Assembly: GCA_035297265.1 (NCBI GenBank)
Contig: DATGZH010000060.1
Coordinates: forward strand, 55,621 to 119,620
Source of the DNA: DATGZH01 sp035297265
Lineage (GTDB): Bacteria; Actinomycetota; Acidimicrobiia; Acidimicrobiales; RAAP-2
DNA: 64,000 nt
Direction: 5' to 3'
The notes beneath the pieces were generated by a model. It searched no databases. It saw only the letters and a list, made by a program, of their open reading frames with translations, and was not told the origin of the DNA. Made by a program: the position numbers and the translations under genes. Below, one piece after another: positions 9,334-17,918 of this stretch (position 1 is its first letter; the number at the start of each line of letters is the position of its first letter).

Positions 9334-10527
9334 TCAGTCGATGGTCGGGAGGTCCAGGCGGTAGAGGCGGGCGGCGTTGCCTCCGAGGACCTTGGCCCGC
9401 CCCTCGGGCGAGAGGGCCGCGGTGTTGGCCATGGCCACCTCGACCGGGTCGGGGAAGAGGCACGTCGGGTGGGGGAAGTCGGTGGCGAACATGAGGTTGT
9501 CCTCACCGATCCAGTGGCCGAAGCCCCCTGGCGTGAGCGGCTCGAACCAGAACGTCATCGTGAAGTTCCGCTTGACGTAGGCCGACGGCATCATCGAGAG
9601 CTCGGCCAGCCGCTCCGGGGCGTTCTCCTGCATCTCGAAGTCGATGGCCAGGAGGGCGAAGGGGACCCAGCCGGCCCCGCTCTCGACCGAGACGAACTGC
9701 AGCGCCGGGAACCGGTCGAGCAGCCCCGAGCAGCAGATGTTCGAGACCACCCGGGCATTGTTCTGGAACAGGAGGGCGCTGCCGACGGCCACCGCCACGT
9801 CGCGGTCCTGGGAGGGCCAGGCGAAGTCGCCGAAGAAGGCCATCGTGGTGGCGCTCGCCCCGATGTGGAAGTGCACGGGCAGCGCGAGGTCGCTCACCAC
9901 CTCCCAGAGGGGGTCCCAGTCCGGGCTGGCCAGGTCGGGGCCGCCCTGGTCCTGAGGGTCCATCGTCATGTTGACCCCCCGCAGCCCCATGTCGTGGCCC
10001 CGGAGCGTCTCGCGTACCGAGGCCCCCACGTCCCAGGCCGGCAGGACGGCCATTGAGAGGAGGCGCTCCTTCGTGTCGCGCTGCAGCTCGGCCCCGAAGT
10101 CGTTGTAGAGCTGCAGGCAAGCGAGTCGGAGCTCGGGGTCGTTGACCGTGTTCGAGAGGATGTCGCCGCCGAAGCCCACCGTGTTCGGGAACACCACCTG
10201 GACGGCGATGCCCTGGTCGTCCATGAGCTCGAGGCGGGCCACCGGGTCGTAGGCCGCGGCGTGCATGGCCTCGATCGGCCACTCGAGGCAGGCCTCGGCC
10301 GGCGGGCCCTTCGACCCGTCGATGGCCACCACGCCGCCGCCCGTGGCCCGGGCGAGCACCGACCCGTCGACCACCCAGGTGGGGATGCCGTCCTGGTCGA
10401 CGACCTTCGGCACGCGCTCTTTGATCTCGGGCGGGGCCCGACTGGTCCACAGGTCGTGGACTTCGGTCAGGTGGGTGTCGGCGTCGACCACGACGGGCCG
10501 GGCCGCGGCCTCGGTCGCCCCGCTCAC
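9334..10527 (-). CDS. Amidohydrolase family 2 (ACMSD-like) metal-dependent hydrolase/decarboxylase
   Basis: A 397-residue TIM-barrel protein of the amidohydrolase-2 (ACMSD/ligW-like) group. An N-terminal DADTHLTE gives the DxDxH-type metal ligand; VHFHIGAS supplies a barrel His, and FATDFPHPT near the C-terminus the last Asp. Related enzymes decarboxylate or hydrolyse aromatic and aliphatic acids. The open frame runs to 11523, but that part shadows the neighbouring LLM gene; the real start is GTG 10527, overlapping the LLM stop by four bases (GTGA). It sits between an LLM oxidoreductase and a deacylase and is probably co-translated with them. Confidence 0.85.
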   Translation of the reverse strand: MSGATEAAARPVVVDADTHLTEVHDLWTSRAPPEIKERVPKVVDQDGIPTWVVDGSVLARATGGGVVAIDGSKGPPAEACLEWPIEAMHAAAYDPVARLELMDDQGIAVQVVFPNTVGFGGDILSNTVNDPELRLACLQLYNDFGAELQRDTKERLLSMAVLPAWDVGASVRETLRGHDMGLRGVNMTMDPQDQGGPDLASPDWDPLWEVVSDLALPVHFHIGASATTMAFFGDFAWPSQDRDVAVAVGSALLFQNNARVVSNICCSGLLDRFPALQFVSVESGAGWVPFALLAIDFEMQENAPERLAELSMMPSAYVKRNFTMTFWFEPLTPGGFGHWIGEDNLMFATDFPHPTCLFPDPVEVAMANTAALSPEGRAKVLGGNAARLYRLDLPTID

Positions 10528-11534
10528 GACCGCAACCCCGGGAGCACCTCGGCGGCCAGGGCGGCGTGGGACTCGCCCCACCCCTCGGGCCGGTTGGCGT
10601 CGCGCCCCTCGACGAGCACCAGGTGGTCGAGGCCGAGGGCCACGAGCTCCTTCAGCCGGGCCAGGCACTCGGCGGGCGTCCCCACCACCCCGAAGCGGTC
10701 CACGAAGTCCTCGTCGAGGTGGTTCACGTGGCGGCCCCAGCCCCGGCCGTAGTTGCGGTCGTAGTCGGCGGTCACCGCATCGACCACCAACTTGTCCTCG
10801 GGCGTGAGGAGCTCGGCCGTGCCGCCGGGCAGCCCCGAGAAGCGGGCGTAGACCCCGAGGCAGGCCCGGGCGAGGTCGCGGGCGGTGGCCCGGTCGTCGT
10901 GGGCCGCCACGACGAGGTAGGCCCCGAGGGCGAGCGGGGTGGTCACGCCGGCCGCCTCCCGGGCGGCCCGGGCCACCTCGAGGGCCCAGGCCACCCGCTC
11001 GGGCTCGGCGCCCATGTTGACGGTGAGGCGCTCGGCGAAGCAGGCCCCGTAGCCGATCATCTTCGGCCCGGTGGCCGCCACGTCGACGGGGACCTTCGGG
11101 AGGCCGCTCGCCGCGATCCACGGAATCTCGCTCGGGAAGCCCCCCGTCTCGACCACCTCGCCGCGCAGGTAGCCCTGGACCCGGTCGGTGTAGTCGACGA
11201 ACTCCTTCACCGAGACCGGCGGGAGCCCGATATAGGCGAGCGCCGAGTCGCCCCGGCCGAGCCCGAGCACCGCCCGGCCGCCCGACTCCACCTGGACTGT
11301 GGCGATGGCTGCCGCCGTCACCGCCGGGTGCCTCGTCCCCGGGTTCGTGACCCCGACCATCAGCCGCAGCCGCTCGGTGGCCCGGGCCACGACGGCGAGG
11401 CCGCAGTACGGGTCGGCCGACAGGTGCTGGGTGTCGCCGAAGCTCACCCCGTCGAACCCGGCCCGCTCGGCCTCGATCCCGTCGGCCAGGCCGAAGCCCG
11501 GCCGGTTGACCGACGCCGTCCACACCTCCGTCAC
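10524..11534 (-). CDS. LLM-class F420-dependent oxidoreductase
   Basis: A 336-residue luciferase-like protein. The barrel start is VWTASVNRPGF, then GVSFGDTQHLSADPY, RLMVGVTNPGTRHPAVTAAA and the family block GGRAVLGLGRGDSALAYIG. The VDVAATGPKMI segment resembles the cofactor-phosphate loop of F420-binding members such as MER and FGD. Start GTG 11534 has GGAGGGA upstream. The stop overlaps the start of the amidohydrolase-2 gene, so the pair is translationally coupled. Reaction and substrate are unknown; Baeyer-Villiger-like oxidation or F420-dependent reduction are both found in the family. Confidence 0.85.
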   Translation of the reverse strand: MTEVWTASVNRPGFGLADGIEAERAGFDGVSFGDTQHLSADPYCGLAVVARATERLRLMVGVTNPGTRHPAVTAAAIATVQVESGGRAVLGLGRGDSALAYIGLPPVSVKEFVDYTDRVQGYLRGEVVETGGFPSEIPWIAASGLPKVPVDVAATGPKMIGYGACFAERLTVNMGAEPERVAWALEVARAAREAAGVTTPLALGAYLVVAAHDDRATARDLARACLGVYARFSGLPGGTAELLTPEDKLVVDAVTADYDRNYGRGWGRHVNHLDEDFVDRFGVVGTPAECLARLKELVALGLDHLVLVEGRDANRPEGWGESHAALAAEVLPGLRS

Positions 11535-11557
11535 GTCACTCCCTCCGTCTGCCCCCG

Positions 11558-12367
11558 CTAGGGGAGCATCCCGTCTTCGATGAGGTACTGCCGCTGGATC
11601 CAGTGCCGCCCGGCCTCGACGCTGCCGCCGTCGATCGTGAGCGTGGTCCCGGTGACGTAGGCCGCACCGGGGCCGGCCAGGTAGAGCGCACCTTCGGCGA
11701 TCTCCTCGGGCAGCCCGGCCCGGCCGATGGGGCTGAACGACGGCGCCCGGCTCTGGAAGACCGGCGTCTCGATCACGAAGCGCGACATCTCGGTGAGGAT
11801 GAAACCCGGGGCGATCTCGTTGACCGTGATCTTGTGGTCGGCGAGGGACATGGCCGAGGTCTTGGTCAGGTGTCGCATGGCGGCCTTGGACACCGCGTAG
11901 TGGGCGAAGTCGCCGTAGGCGATGGACCCGTCGACCGAGCCGATGTTGATGATGCGCCCCTCGATGCCCTGGTCGACCATGTGGCGCCCCACGACCTGGC
12001 TGCAGATGAAGGCGGAGTTGAGGTTCACCCGCATGATGTCGTCCCAGGCTTCCTCTGGGATGTCGAGGAAGCGGTAGAACCCGTTGAAGATCCCGACGTT
12101 GTTGACGAGGATGTCGACCGGCCCGAGCCCGTCGACCGTCTCGGCCAGGGCGGCGGTCACCGCGGCGCGGTCCGACACGTCGCAGTGGACGGTCGCCACC
12201 TCGCCGCCCGCGCCCTTGATGTCGGCCGCCGCCTCGGCCGCCGCTTCGTCGTTGATGTCCCAGATCGCCACCTTGGCGCCCTCGTCGGCGAAGCGGCGGG
12301 CGATCCCCTTGCCGATCCCCAGCGCTCCCCCGGTGACGATGGCGGTCTTCCCACTCAGCACGGGCAT
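11558..12367 (-). CDS. Short-chain dehydrogenase/reductase (SDR)
   Basis: A 269-residue classical SDR for NAD(P)-dependent alcohol/ketone interconversion. The cofactor loop is TGGALGIGKGIA, an acidic DIND after beta-2 favours NAD(H), and VNNVGIFNGF is the NNAG-equivalent motif. The catalytic set is Ser in NIGSVDGS with YAVSK. The C-terminus carries GTTLTIDGG followed by an extra tail of about 20 residues. Start ATG 12367 has AGAAAGGAAA upstream. It is the middle gene of the minus-strand catabolic operon, 23 bases before the LLM start. Confidence 0.88.
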   Translation of the reverse strand: MPVLSGKTAIVTGGALGIGKGIARRFADEGAKVAIWDINDEAAAEAAADIKGAGGEVATVHCDVSDRAAVTAALAETVDGLGPVDILVNNVGIFNGFYRFLDIPEEAWDDIMRVNLNSAFICSQVVGRHMVDQGIEGRIINIGSVDGSIAYGDFAHYAVSKAAMRHLTKTSAMSLADHKITVNEIAPGFILTEMSRFVIETPVFQSRAPSFSPIGRAGLPEEIAEGALYLAGPGAAYVTGTTLTIDGGSVEAGRHWIQRQYLIEDGMLP

Positions 12368-12444
12368 CTCGTCGGTTTCCTTTCTCTCTTGCCTTCGGTC
12401 AGGACCGGCGCCGACGGCGGCGGCCGCTCACGTGTCGCCGCCGC

Positions 12445-13674
12445 TCACTGCTTGAAGAACGTCGCCGTCTGGTCCTTGGCCTTCCGGCTCCGCAGGCCGA
12501 AGGCCTCGATCGGCTCGAGGTCGGCCGGCGGCTCGACCCGCTCGACCCGGGCCATCGCCCGCTCGACCGCCGGGGCCAACCGCTCGGCCCGGGCCGCCTG
12601 CGCCGCCTCGTCCCGCTCGGCGAAGTCCGGCAGCACGTGGCGGCCGAAGAGCTCGAGGGCCGTGCAGATGTCGTCGTGGCGGTTCCGCCCGGCCTGGGGC
12701 ATGAGGATGACCTGGTCGACGCCGGCGTCCTCGTAGACCCGGTAGCGGCGGCGCAGGCCGTCGGGATCGCTGAACGGCGTGAGGTCGCCCCATCCCTCGT
12801 CGCCCGGCTGGTAGTTCGTCTCGAAGGTCGACCACAGGTTGGAGACCCCGGGCACGTGGCGCCCGGACCCGTAGTAGTAGTCGAGGCCGAAGCCGAAGAA
12901 GTCGAGGCCCGCCTTGAACCGCTCCCTCGCCGCGTCGGCGTCGTCGGCGCAGCCGAAGCCGGTGACCATGGCCACCCGGGGGTTCACGGCCCGGCCCAGG
13001 GGCGTGCAGCGCTCCTCGAAGATGGCGTAGTAGTCGCGCACCCACTCCTCGGCTTCGAGCGGGCTCACGAAGCTGAACGTGAGGGCCCCGACGCCGAGCT
13101 CGGCCGCCCGGGCGATGGTCTGGCGCTTGGAGCAGGCCGTCCACATGGGCGGGTGAGGCCGCTGGACCGGTTTCGGCACCACGTTCCTCGCCGGCATCGA
13201 GAAGTAGGTGCCCTCGTGGCCGGGGTAGGGGGTGGTGGAGAGCATCTTGGCCACCTCGCGGGCCGCCTCGTCCTGCATGGGCTCCTTGTCGTGGGGGTCG
13301 AAGCCGAAGCCGAGGATCTCGGTGGCCGAGCTCGACGAGCCGATGCCCCACTCCACCCGGCCCCGGCTCACGAGGTCCAAGGTGGCCAGCATCTCGGCCA
13401 CCCGGGCCGGGTGGTTGTAGGCGGGCGGCATGAGCCGGATGCCGTGGCCGATGCGGATCCGCTCGGTCCGGGCGGCCACCGCGGCGAGGAACACCTCGGG
13501 CGCCGACGAGTGGCTGTACTCCTCCAAGAAGTGGTGCTCGGTGGCCCAGAGGCAGTGGAACCCGAGACGGTCGGCCAACTCGGCCTGCTCGAGGGCCTCG
13601 GCCACGAGCTGCTCCTCGTCGCCCTCGTGCCAGGGACGTGGCAGCTGCAGCTCGAAGAACACACCGAATCTCAC
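12445..13674 (-). CDS. LLM-class flavin-dependent oxidoreductase (bacterial-luciferase-like)
   Basis: A 409-residue protein closer to the LuxA/alkanesulfonate-monooxygenase branch than the other two LLM proteins here. It starts VRFGVFFELQLPRPW, continues with LWATEHHFLEEYSHSSAPE, RIGHGIRLMPPAYNHPARVAE and the GRVEWGIGSSSSATE block. FETNYQPGDEGWGDL is a later insertion. FMNH2- or F420-dependent monooxygenation is likely. The real start is GTG 13674, overlapping the ligase stop by four bases (GTGA), with AAAGGAGCC upstream; the longer open frame to 14316 shadows the ligase. An SDR follows 77 bases downstream. Confidence 0.85.
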   Translation of the reverse strand: MRFGVFFELQLPRPWHEGDEEQLVAEALEQAELADRLGFHCLWATEHHFLEEYSHSSAPEVFLAAVAARTERIRIGHGIRLMPPAYNHPARVAEMLATLDLVSRGRVEWGIGSSSSATEILGFGFDPHDKEPMQDEAAREVAKMLSTTPYPGHEGTYFSMPARNVVPKPVQRPHPPMWTACSKRQTIARAAELGVGALTFSFVSPLEAEEWVRDYYAIFEERCTPLGRAVNPRVAMVTGFGCADDADAARERFKAGLDFFGFGLDYYYGSGRHVPGVSNLWSTFETNYQPGDEGWGDLTPFSDPDGLRRRYRVYEDAGVDQVILMPQAGRNRHDDICTALELFGRHVLPDFAERDEAAQAARAERLAPAVERAMARVERVEPPADLEPIEAFGLRSRKAKDQTATFFKQ

Positions 13675-15371
13675 TGACCGGCTCCTTTCGCGACGGATGA
13701 GGCGGCGGCCGGCGCGCCGCCGGCGCCGTTCCCCTCGGGCCCGGGCCAGCCGTCCCGGAGGACGAACTTCTGCACCTTGCCCGACGGCGTGTGGGGCAGG
13801 GCCTCGACGAAGCGGACGTGCTCGGGCACCTTGTAGTTGGCCAGGCGTTCCTTGCAGAAGGCCACGATGTCGTCGGCCCGGAGGTCGGCCCCGGGGGCGG
13901 CGACCACGAAGGCCGCGCCGACCTCGCCGTAGAGGTCGTCGGAGACGCCGATCACGGCCACCTCGGCCACCGCCGAGTGCTCGGCCAGGAGGGCCTCGAC
14001 CTCGGCCGGGTAGACGTTGGCCCCGCCCCGCTTGTAGGCGTCGGTCCGGCGGCCGACGATCGTGAAGTAGCCCCGCTCGTCCATGGTGGCGAGGTCGCCG
14101 GTGTCGAGCCAGCCGTCGACGATGGTCTCGGCGGTGGCCCGCTCGTTCCCGAGGTAGCCGGCCATGACGTTGCCGCCGCGCACCCAGACGACGCCCACCT
14201 CGCCCGGGGGCACCGGCCGGCCGGTCTCGGCGTCGCGCAGCTCGACCTCGTTGTCGGGGGCCGCCCGGCCCACAGTGGAGATCACGTCCGAGTCGGGTGC
14301 CCCGAGGTCGGTCCACGTGGTGCAGATGACCGCCTCGGTGAGGCCGTAGGAGGAGACGAGGGCGGCGTGGGGCATCTTCTCGTGGATGCGGGCCACGAGG
14401 CCTTCGGCGGTGGTCGAGCCGCCGATCTGGATCCGGCGGATGCCCGAGAGGTCAGCCTCCTGTGCGTCGGGGTGGCGCAGGGCCATCTCGTAGTGGGTGG
14501 GCACGCCCTGGAGGTGCGTGCAGCCGTAGGCCACGAGGTCGTGCACGAACTGGCCCGCCTCGAAGGAGTCCTCGAGCACGATGGCCGAGCCGCAGAGGAG
14601 GGGCACGAGGGCGTTCATCGTGCAGCCGAACGTCCAGAAGAACGGGGAGGCCAGGATGGAACGGTCACCTGGCCCGAGACCCAGGTGGTCGGCCCACACC
14701 TGGAGGTGCTCGACGATGCTCCGGTGCGTGAGCATCGCCCCCTTCGGCGTGCCGGTCGTCCCCGAGGTGTAGATGACGAGGGCCACGTCGTCGCCGGCCA
14801 CCTCGGCCGACGGGGCCCCGCCACCGGCGCCCAGCCGCTCGACCTCGGGCCAGGCGGTCACGCCCCGGGGCCACGGGCGTTGGCCGAGACCGATGACCTG
14901 CCGCAGGGCCGGGAAGCGGGCGCTCCGCCAGCCCCCCGGGTCGGCCTCGGCGAGCTCGGGCACGAGCGACTCGAGGAGCGGCCCGCTCTCGTGGCCGAGC
15001 ACGGCGTCGCCGATGACGAGCGTGCTCATCTCGGAGCCCGTCATGATCGGGTCGAGCTCGCGCTCACGGAAGGTGGTGTTGAGGGGCACGAGCCAGGCCC
15101 CGAGCGAGGTCACCGCGTACTCGATCTGCAGCCAGTCGAAGCCGTTGCCGAGGAAGAGGCCCACCCGGTCGCCCGGGCCTACGCCGAGGGCGGCCAGGCC
15201 GGCCGCGAGGACCGCCACCCGGTCACCGAGGTCGGCAAAGGTCTGGGTGGCGCCGCCGTAGAACATCCACGGCGTCGGGCCGAAGCGCACCACCGCCCGG
15301 GCGAGGGCCGCCGGGATCGTCGGCCGGGCGGGGCCCTCGGCCCCCGGCGACGGATCGGTCCGGTCGGTCAC
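13671..15371 (-). CDS. AMP-dependent acyl-CoA synthetase (fatty-acyl/aromatic-acid type)
   Basis: A 566-residue adenylate-forming ligase. Motifs: YTSGTTGTPKGAMLTH (P-loop), SSYGLTEAVICTTW (A5), DGWLDTGDLATMDERGYF (A7), GRRTDAYKRGGANVYPAEVE (hinge) and TPSGKVQKFVLRD with the catalytic Lys. It should make an acyl-CoA from a carboxylate brought in or released by the neighbouring proteins. Start GTG 15371 has CAGGGAGCGG upstream; upstream extension of the frame overlaps the solute-binding gene and is unlikely. A perfect 18-bp stem-loop lies between it and the solute-binding gene, which probably lowers its expression relative to that gene. Confidence 0.9.
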   Translation of the reverse strand: MTDRTDPSPGAEGPARPTIPAALARAVVRFGPTPWMFYGGATQTFADLGDRVAVLAAGLAALGVGPGDRVGLFLGNGFDWLQIEYAVTSLGAWLVPLNTTFRERELDPIMTGSEMSTLVIGDAVLGHESGPLLESLVPELAEADPGGWRSARFPALRQVIGLGQRPWPRGVTAWPEVERLGAGGGAPSAEVAGDDVALVIYTSGTTGTPKGAMLTHRSIVEHLQVWADHLGLGPGDRSILASPFFWTFGCTMNALVPLLCGSAIVLEDSFEAGQFVHDLVAYGCTHLQGVPTHYEMALRHPDAQEADLSGIRRIQIGGSTTAEGLVARIHEKMPHAALVSSYGLTEAVICTTWTDLGAPDSDVISTVGRAAPDNEVELRDAETGRPVPPGEVGVVWVRGGNVMAGYLGNERATAETIVDGWLDTGDLATMDERGYFTIVGRRTDAYKRGGANVYPAEVEALLAEHSAVAEVAVIGVSDDLYGEVGAAFVVAAPGADLRADDIVAFCKERLANYKVPEHVRFVEALPHTPSGKVQKFVLRDGWPGPEGNGAGGAPAAASSVAKGAGQ

Positions 15372-15429
15372 GCTCCGCTCCCTGTCCACGCACCGTGGTC
15401 GTGCGCCGACCAACGAGACGATAGGCCTG

Positions 15430-15480
15430 CCGGCCGGAGCGGCGCCTGCGCCGGGGGGGTCGAGGCGCCGCTCCGGCCGG
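15430..15480 (-). terminator. Perfect 18-bp stem-loop after the solute-binding-protein gene
   Basis: Arms 15430-15447 and 15463-15480 are perfect 18-base reverse complements around a 15-base loop, beginning three bases after the solute-binding-protein stop codon. There is no T tract, so it may act as a Rho-independent-like terminator, an attenuator or an mRNA 3' stabiliser. Such structures commonly separate a highly expressed binding protein from less-expressed enzymes in the same transcription unit. Confidence 0.7.
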
Positions 15481-15483
15481 GGC

Positions 15484-16692
15484 TCACGACGAGACGTGCA
15501 CGCAGACCGGCGCGAGGCCGTACGGCGTCGTGAACTTCTTGTTCTGGATCCGCATCCAGTACCAGCAGTCGATCGGGTTGGGCACGCCCTTCTTGAAGGT
15601 GAGAGGCGGAGCCATCCCACCGAGGGTGTCGCCGTGGAGGTCGTAGAGGCCCGCCTTCAGCTGCGCCGCGGTGGCCTTGCCACCCGAGCCGAGGTGGCCC
15701 GCCTTGGCCGCGTCGCTGATCAGAAGTCCCGATGCCCAGGCCTGGGTCACGAGCTCGCTGAAGTTCGGGTTCTTGAGGAGCGCCGGCTGGTACTTCTCGA
15801 GCGCCGAGTGCAGCGTCTCGGTGGCCGGGGTGTCGGTCACCCAGAACGGGATGTTCGGCTCAGAGCCCACGAGGCTCGTCTGGAGGCCCGGGGTCTTGGT
15901 CATCGAGATGGAGATCGCACCGTCGAGGGCCACGTAGTAGGGCTTGTAACCCTGCTGGTTGCAGCTGCTCGCCACCGATTCCACGATCGACACGGCGTCG
16001 GCCACGATGAGGGCCTGGACCTTGGCCTGCTCGGCCGCGAGGCACGGCGCCGTGAAGTTCGGGGACGAGGCCGAGATGGAGGTCACGTAGCTGAGTGGCA
16101 TGTTCTCCTTGGCCGCCGCCGCCTTGAGCGGGGCCACGGCCTCCTGGCACGTCACCGCCTCGGCGCAGTAGAGCTCACCCAGGCTCTTCGCCCCCGCCTT
16201 CTTGGCCGCGGCGACGAAGTTGGTGAAGTAGGCGTCGAGCGTCTCACCGACCGCGAAGAAGTCGGGGTTCGTCGTGAACGTCTCGCTCGACGTGTTCCCG
16301 CCGACCACCGGGATCCCGGCCTGTTGGACGATCGAGGCCCAGACGTTGTCGCTCGAGGTGACGTCGACGATGGCGATGACGTGGTCGCTGACCAGCGTCT
16401 CGGCTTCGGCGGTGGCCGTCCCGTCGCTCATATGGGGATCCTCGTAGATGACGTTCACGTGCTCACCGTCGAGGCCGCCGTGGGCGTTGACGTAGGAGGC
16501 CCAGGCCTCCATCGTCGGCTGGGTGACGCTGTCGCTCGACGACAGCGTGCCGTCGTTGCAGTCGCAGATGAAGCCGATGTTGACCGTGCCGCTGGCCGCG
16601 GCCGGCTGGACCTCGGTCACCGCGACGAGTACCGGGCAGACCACGAACACCGCGGCCGCCGTGGCGAGCAAGCAAGACCAGATACGCCTCAT
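15484..16692 (-). CDS. ABC-type substrate-binding protein, branched-chain amino-acid (LivJ-like) family
   Basis: A 402-residue periplasmic-binding-fold type I protein. The signal peptide (RRIWSCLLATAAAVFVV...) is followed by GTVNIGFICDCNDG, the mature N-terminal strand of the family. NAHGGLDGEHVNVIYEDPHM is the expected second block, and the IPVVGGN motif is present. Cys residues in the mature part (CDCN, YCAEAVTC, APCLAAEQ, SSCNQQ) suggest disulfides. No lipobox is evident. It should bind the substrate processed by the adjacent enzymes; no permease or ATPase genes are in the island. Start ATG 16692 has a G-rich tract and TGGAG upstream. The divergent control region starts just beyond. Confidence 0.87.
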   Translation of the reverse strand: MRRIWSCLLATAAAVFVVCPVLVAVTEVQPAAASGTVNIGFICDCNDGTLSSSDSVTQPTMEAWASYVNAHGGLDGEHVNVIYEDPHMSDGTATAEAETLVSDHVIAIVDVTSSDNVWASIVQQAGIPVVGGNTSSETFTTNPDFFAVGETLDAYFTNFVAAAKKAGAKSLGELYCAEAVTCQEAVAPLKAAAAKENMPLSYVTSISASSPNFTAPCLAAEQAKVQALIVADAVSIVESVASSCNQQGYKPYYVALDGAISISMTKTPGLQTSLVGSEPNIPFWVTDTPATETLHSALEKYQPALLKNPNFSELVTQAWASGLLISDAAKAGHLGSGGKATAAQLKAGLYDLHGDTLGGMAPPLTFKKGVPNPIDCWYWMRIQNKKFTTPYGLAPVCVHVSS

Positions 16693-16740
16693 CTCCAGAT
16701 ACCCCCCTGTTGTGTGCGCCCCGTCGGGGCTGTCTCGTCG

Positions 16741-16955
16741 AGGTCGGTAGTACCGGCCGCCGTGGGTCACGCCGGCCGGTCCCACCGTTTTTAACCTCGT
16801 TAATATTAAGCGTTTAACATTTCCTTTCGAGAGTGTCAACTCTCGCGACACGAGGTGACGATGGCGCCACGATGCCGTTGACCCCTCCTGGGCTGGGCTG
16901 TTAAACCAGGTTAAAAATTTTGGGTCTGGCGCCGTCCGGACCCGGGGAGACGGCG
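16741..16955. promoter_or_regulatory. Divergent control region with three operator-like palindromes
   Basis: This AT-richer patch lies between the solute-binding operon (minus) and the lactonase/CoA-transferase genes (plus). TTAACCTCGTTAA (16791-16803) and TTAAACCAGGTTAA (16901-16914; on the other strand TTAACCTGGTTTAA) are near-identical imperfect palindromes. Between them CGAGAGTGTCAACTCTCG (16828-16845) is a perfect 7-bp inverted repeat with a 4-base spacer. TATTAAG and GTTTAACAT nearby could supply -10 elements. The arrangement suggests one regulator controlling both arms; no regulator gene is in the island. Confidence 0.55.
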
Positions 16956-17885
16956 ATGGCGGTCTTGGAGGACCTGGAGGTCGTGGCCGAGGGTCTGGCC
17001 TACCCCGAGGGACCAGTGGCTATGGACGACGGGAGCGTGCTCCTGGTCGAGATCCGGCGGGGCACACTCAGCCGGGTCGACCCTGACGGCTCGGTCGAGG
17101 TGGTGGCGGAGTGCGGTGACGGCCCCGACGGGGCGGCCATCGGCCCCGACGGGGCCTGCTACCTGGCCAACGGCGGCGGGCTGTGGCCCAACCGCACCGG
17201 CCCGGGGCGCATCCAACGGGCGGACCTGGTCACGGGCCGGGTGGAGGACCTGTATGCGAGCTGTGCCGGCCGGCCGCTCCATGCCCCGAACGACCTGGTC
17301 TTCGACGCGGCCGGCGGGATGTGGTTCACCGACACCGGCCACGGCGACGGGCGCACGATGGACTTCGGGTCGGTCTTCTACGCCCTGCCGGACGGCTCGT
17401 CGATCACCGAGGTCATCACGCCGACGACGCAGGCCAACGGCATCGGGCTCAGCCCCGACGGTGCCGTTCTCTACTACAGCGAGACCCAGCTGGCCCGGGT
17501 GCACCGCCGGACCGTGGTGGCCCCGGGTCGCCTGGCCCCGATCGAGCCGATCAGCTCGGGCACCATCGTCCTCGGGCGGGTGCCGACGTTCGACTCCCTC
17601 CTCGTCGGGCTGCCCGGTTACGCCGAGCTGGACTCGCTCGCCGTCGACTCGGCCGGCAACGTCTGCGTGGCCACGCTCCTCGACCCCGGCATTACGGTGA
17701 TCTCACCGGACGGCGCGTCGGTCGAGCACCTGGCGCTGCCGGCCGACCTCGGAGAAGCGTTGGTGACCAACATCTGTTTCGGGGGACCGGACCTGAGGAC
17801 CGCTTACCTCACCTTGTCGACGACCGGACGGCTGGTGGCCTGCCGGTGGCCGCGGCCCGGCCTCCAGCTCGCCTTCCGTGCCTGA
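16956..17885 (+). CDS. SMP-30/gluconolactonase-type (LRE) beta-propeller lactonase
   Basis: A 309-residue six-bladed beta-propeller of the SMP-30 family, which usually hydrolyses sugar or other lactones with a divalent metal. Key positions are visible: Glu in EGLAYPEGPV, Asn in LHAPNDLVFD, Asn in TQANGIGLSPDG, and Asp in the LDSLAVDSAGN block. The frame is open from TTG 16920, but ATG 16956 with GGGGAGA upstream gives the family-typical start. It is the first gene of the plus arm of the catabolic island, 33 bases before the CoA-transferase, so it may open a lactone intermediate. Confidence 0.85.
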   Translation: MAVLEDLEVVAEGLAYPEGPVAMDDGSVLLVEIRRGTLSRVDPDGSVEVVAECGDGPDGAAIGPDGACYLANGGGLWPNRTGPGRIQRADLVTGRVEDLYASCAGRPLHAPNDLVFDAAGGMWFTDTGHGDGRTMDFGSVFYALPDGSSITEVITPTTQANGIGLSPDGAVLYYSETQLARVHRRTVVAPGRLAPIEPISSGTIVLGRVPTFDSLLVGLPGYAELDSLAVDSAGNVCVATLLDPGITVISPDGASVEHLALPADLGEALVTNICFGGPDLRTAYLTLSTTGRLVACRWPRPGLQLAFRA

Positions 17886-17918
17886 CCCGGAGGCACCCGG
17901 GCAGCCCTGCGGGGCGCC

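Noticed and set aside
9334..11523. One 729-residue open frame joining two genes
   Set aside because: Its first half is the wrong frame of the LLM gene; the amidohydrolase proper starts at GTG 10527 with a GTGA overlap.
13791..15533. 580-residue plus-strand open frame
   Set aside because: Shadow of the acyl-CoA ligase, whose motifs are all on the minus strand.
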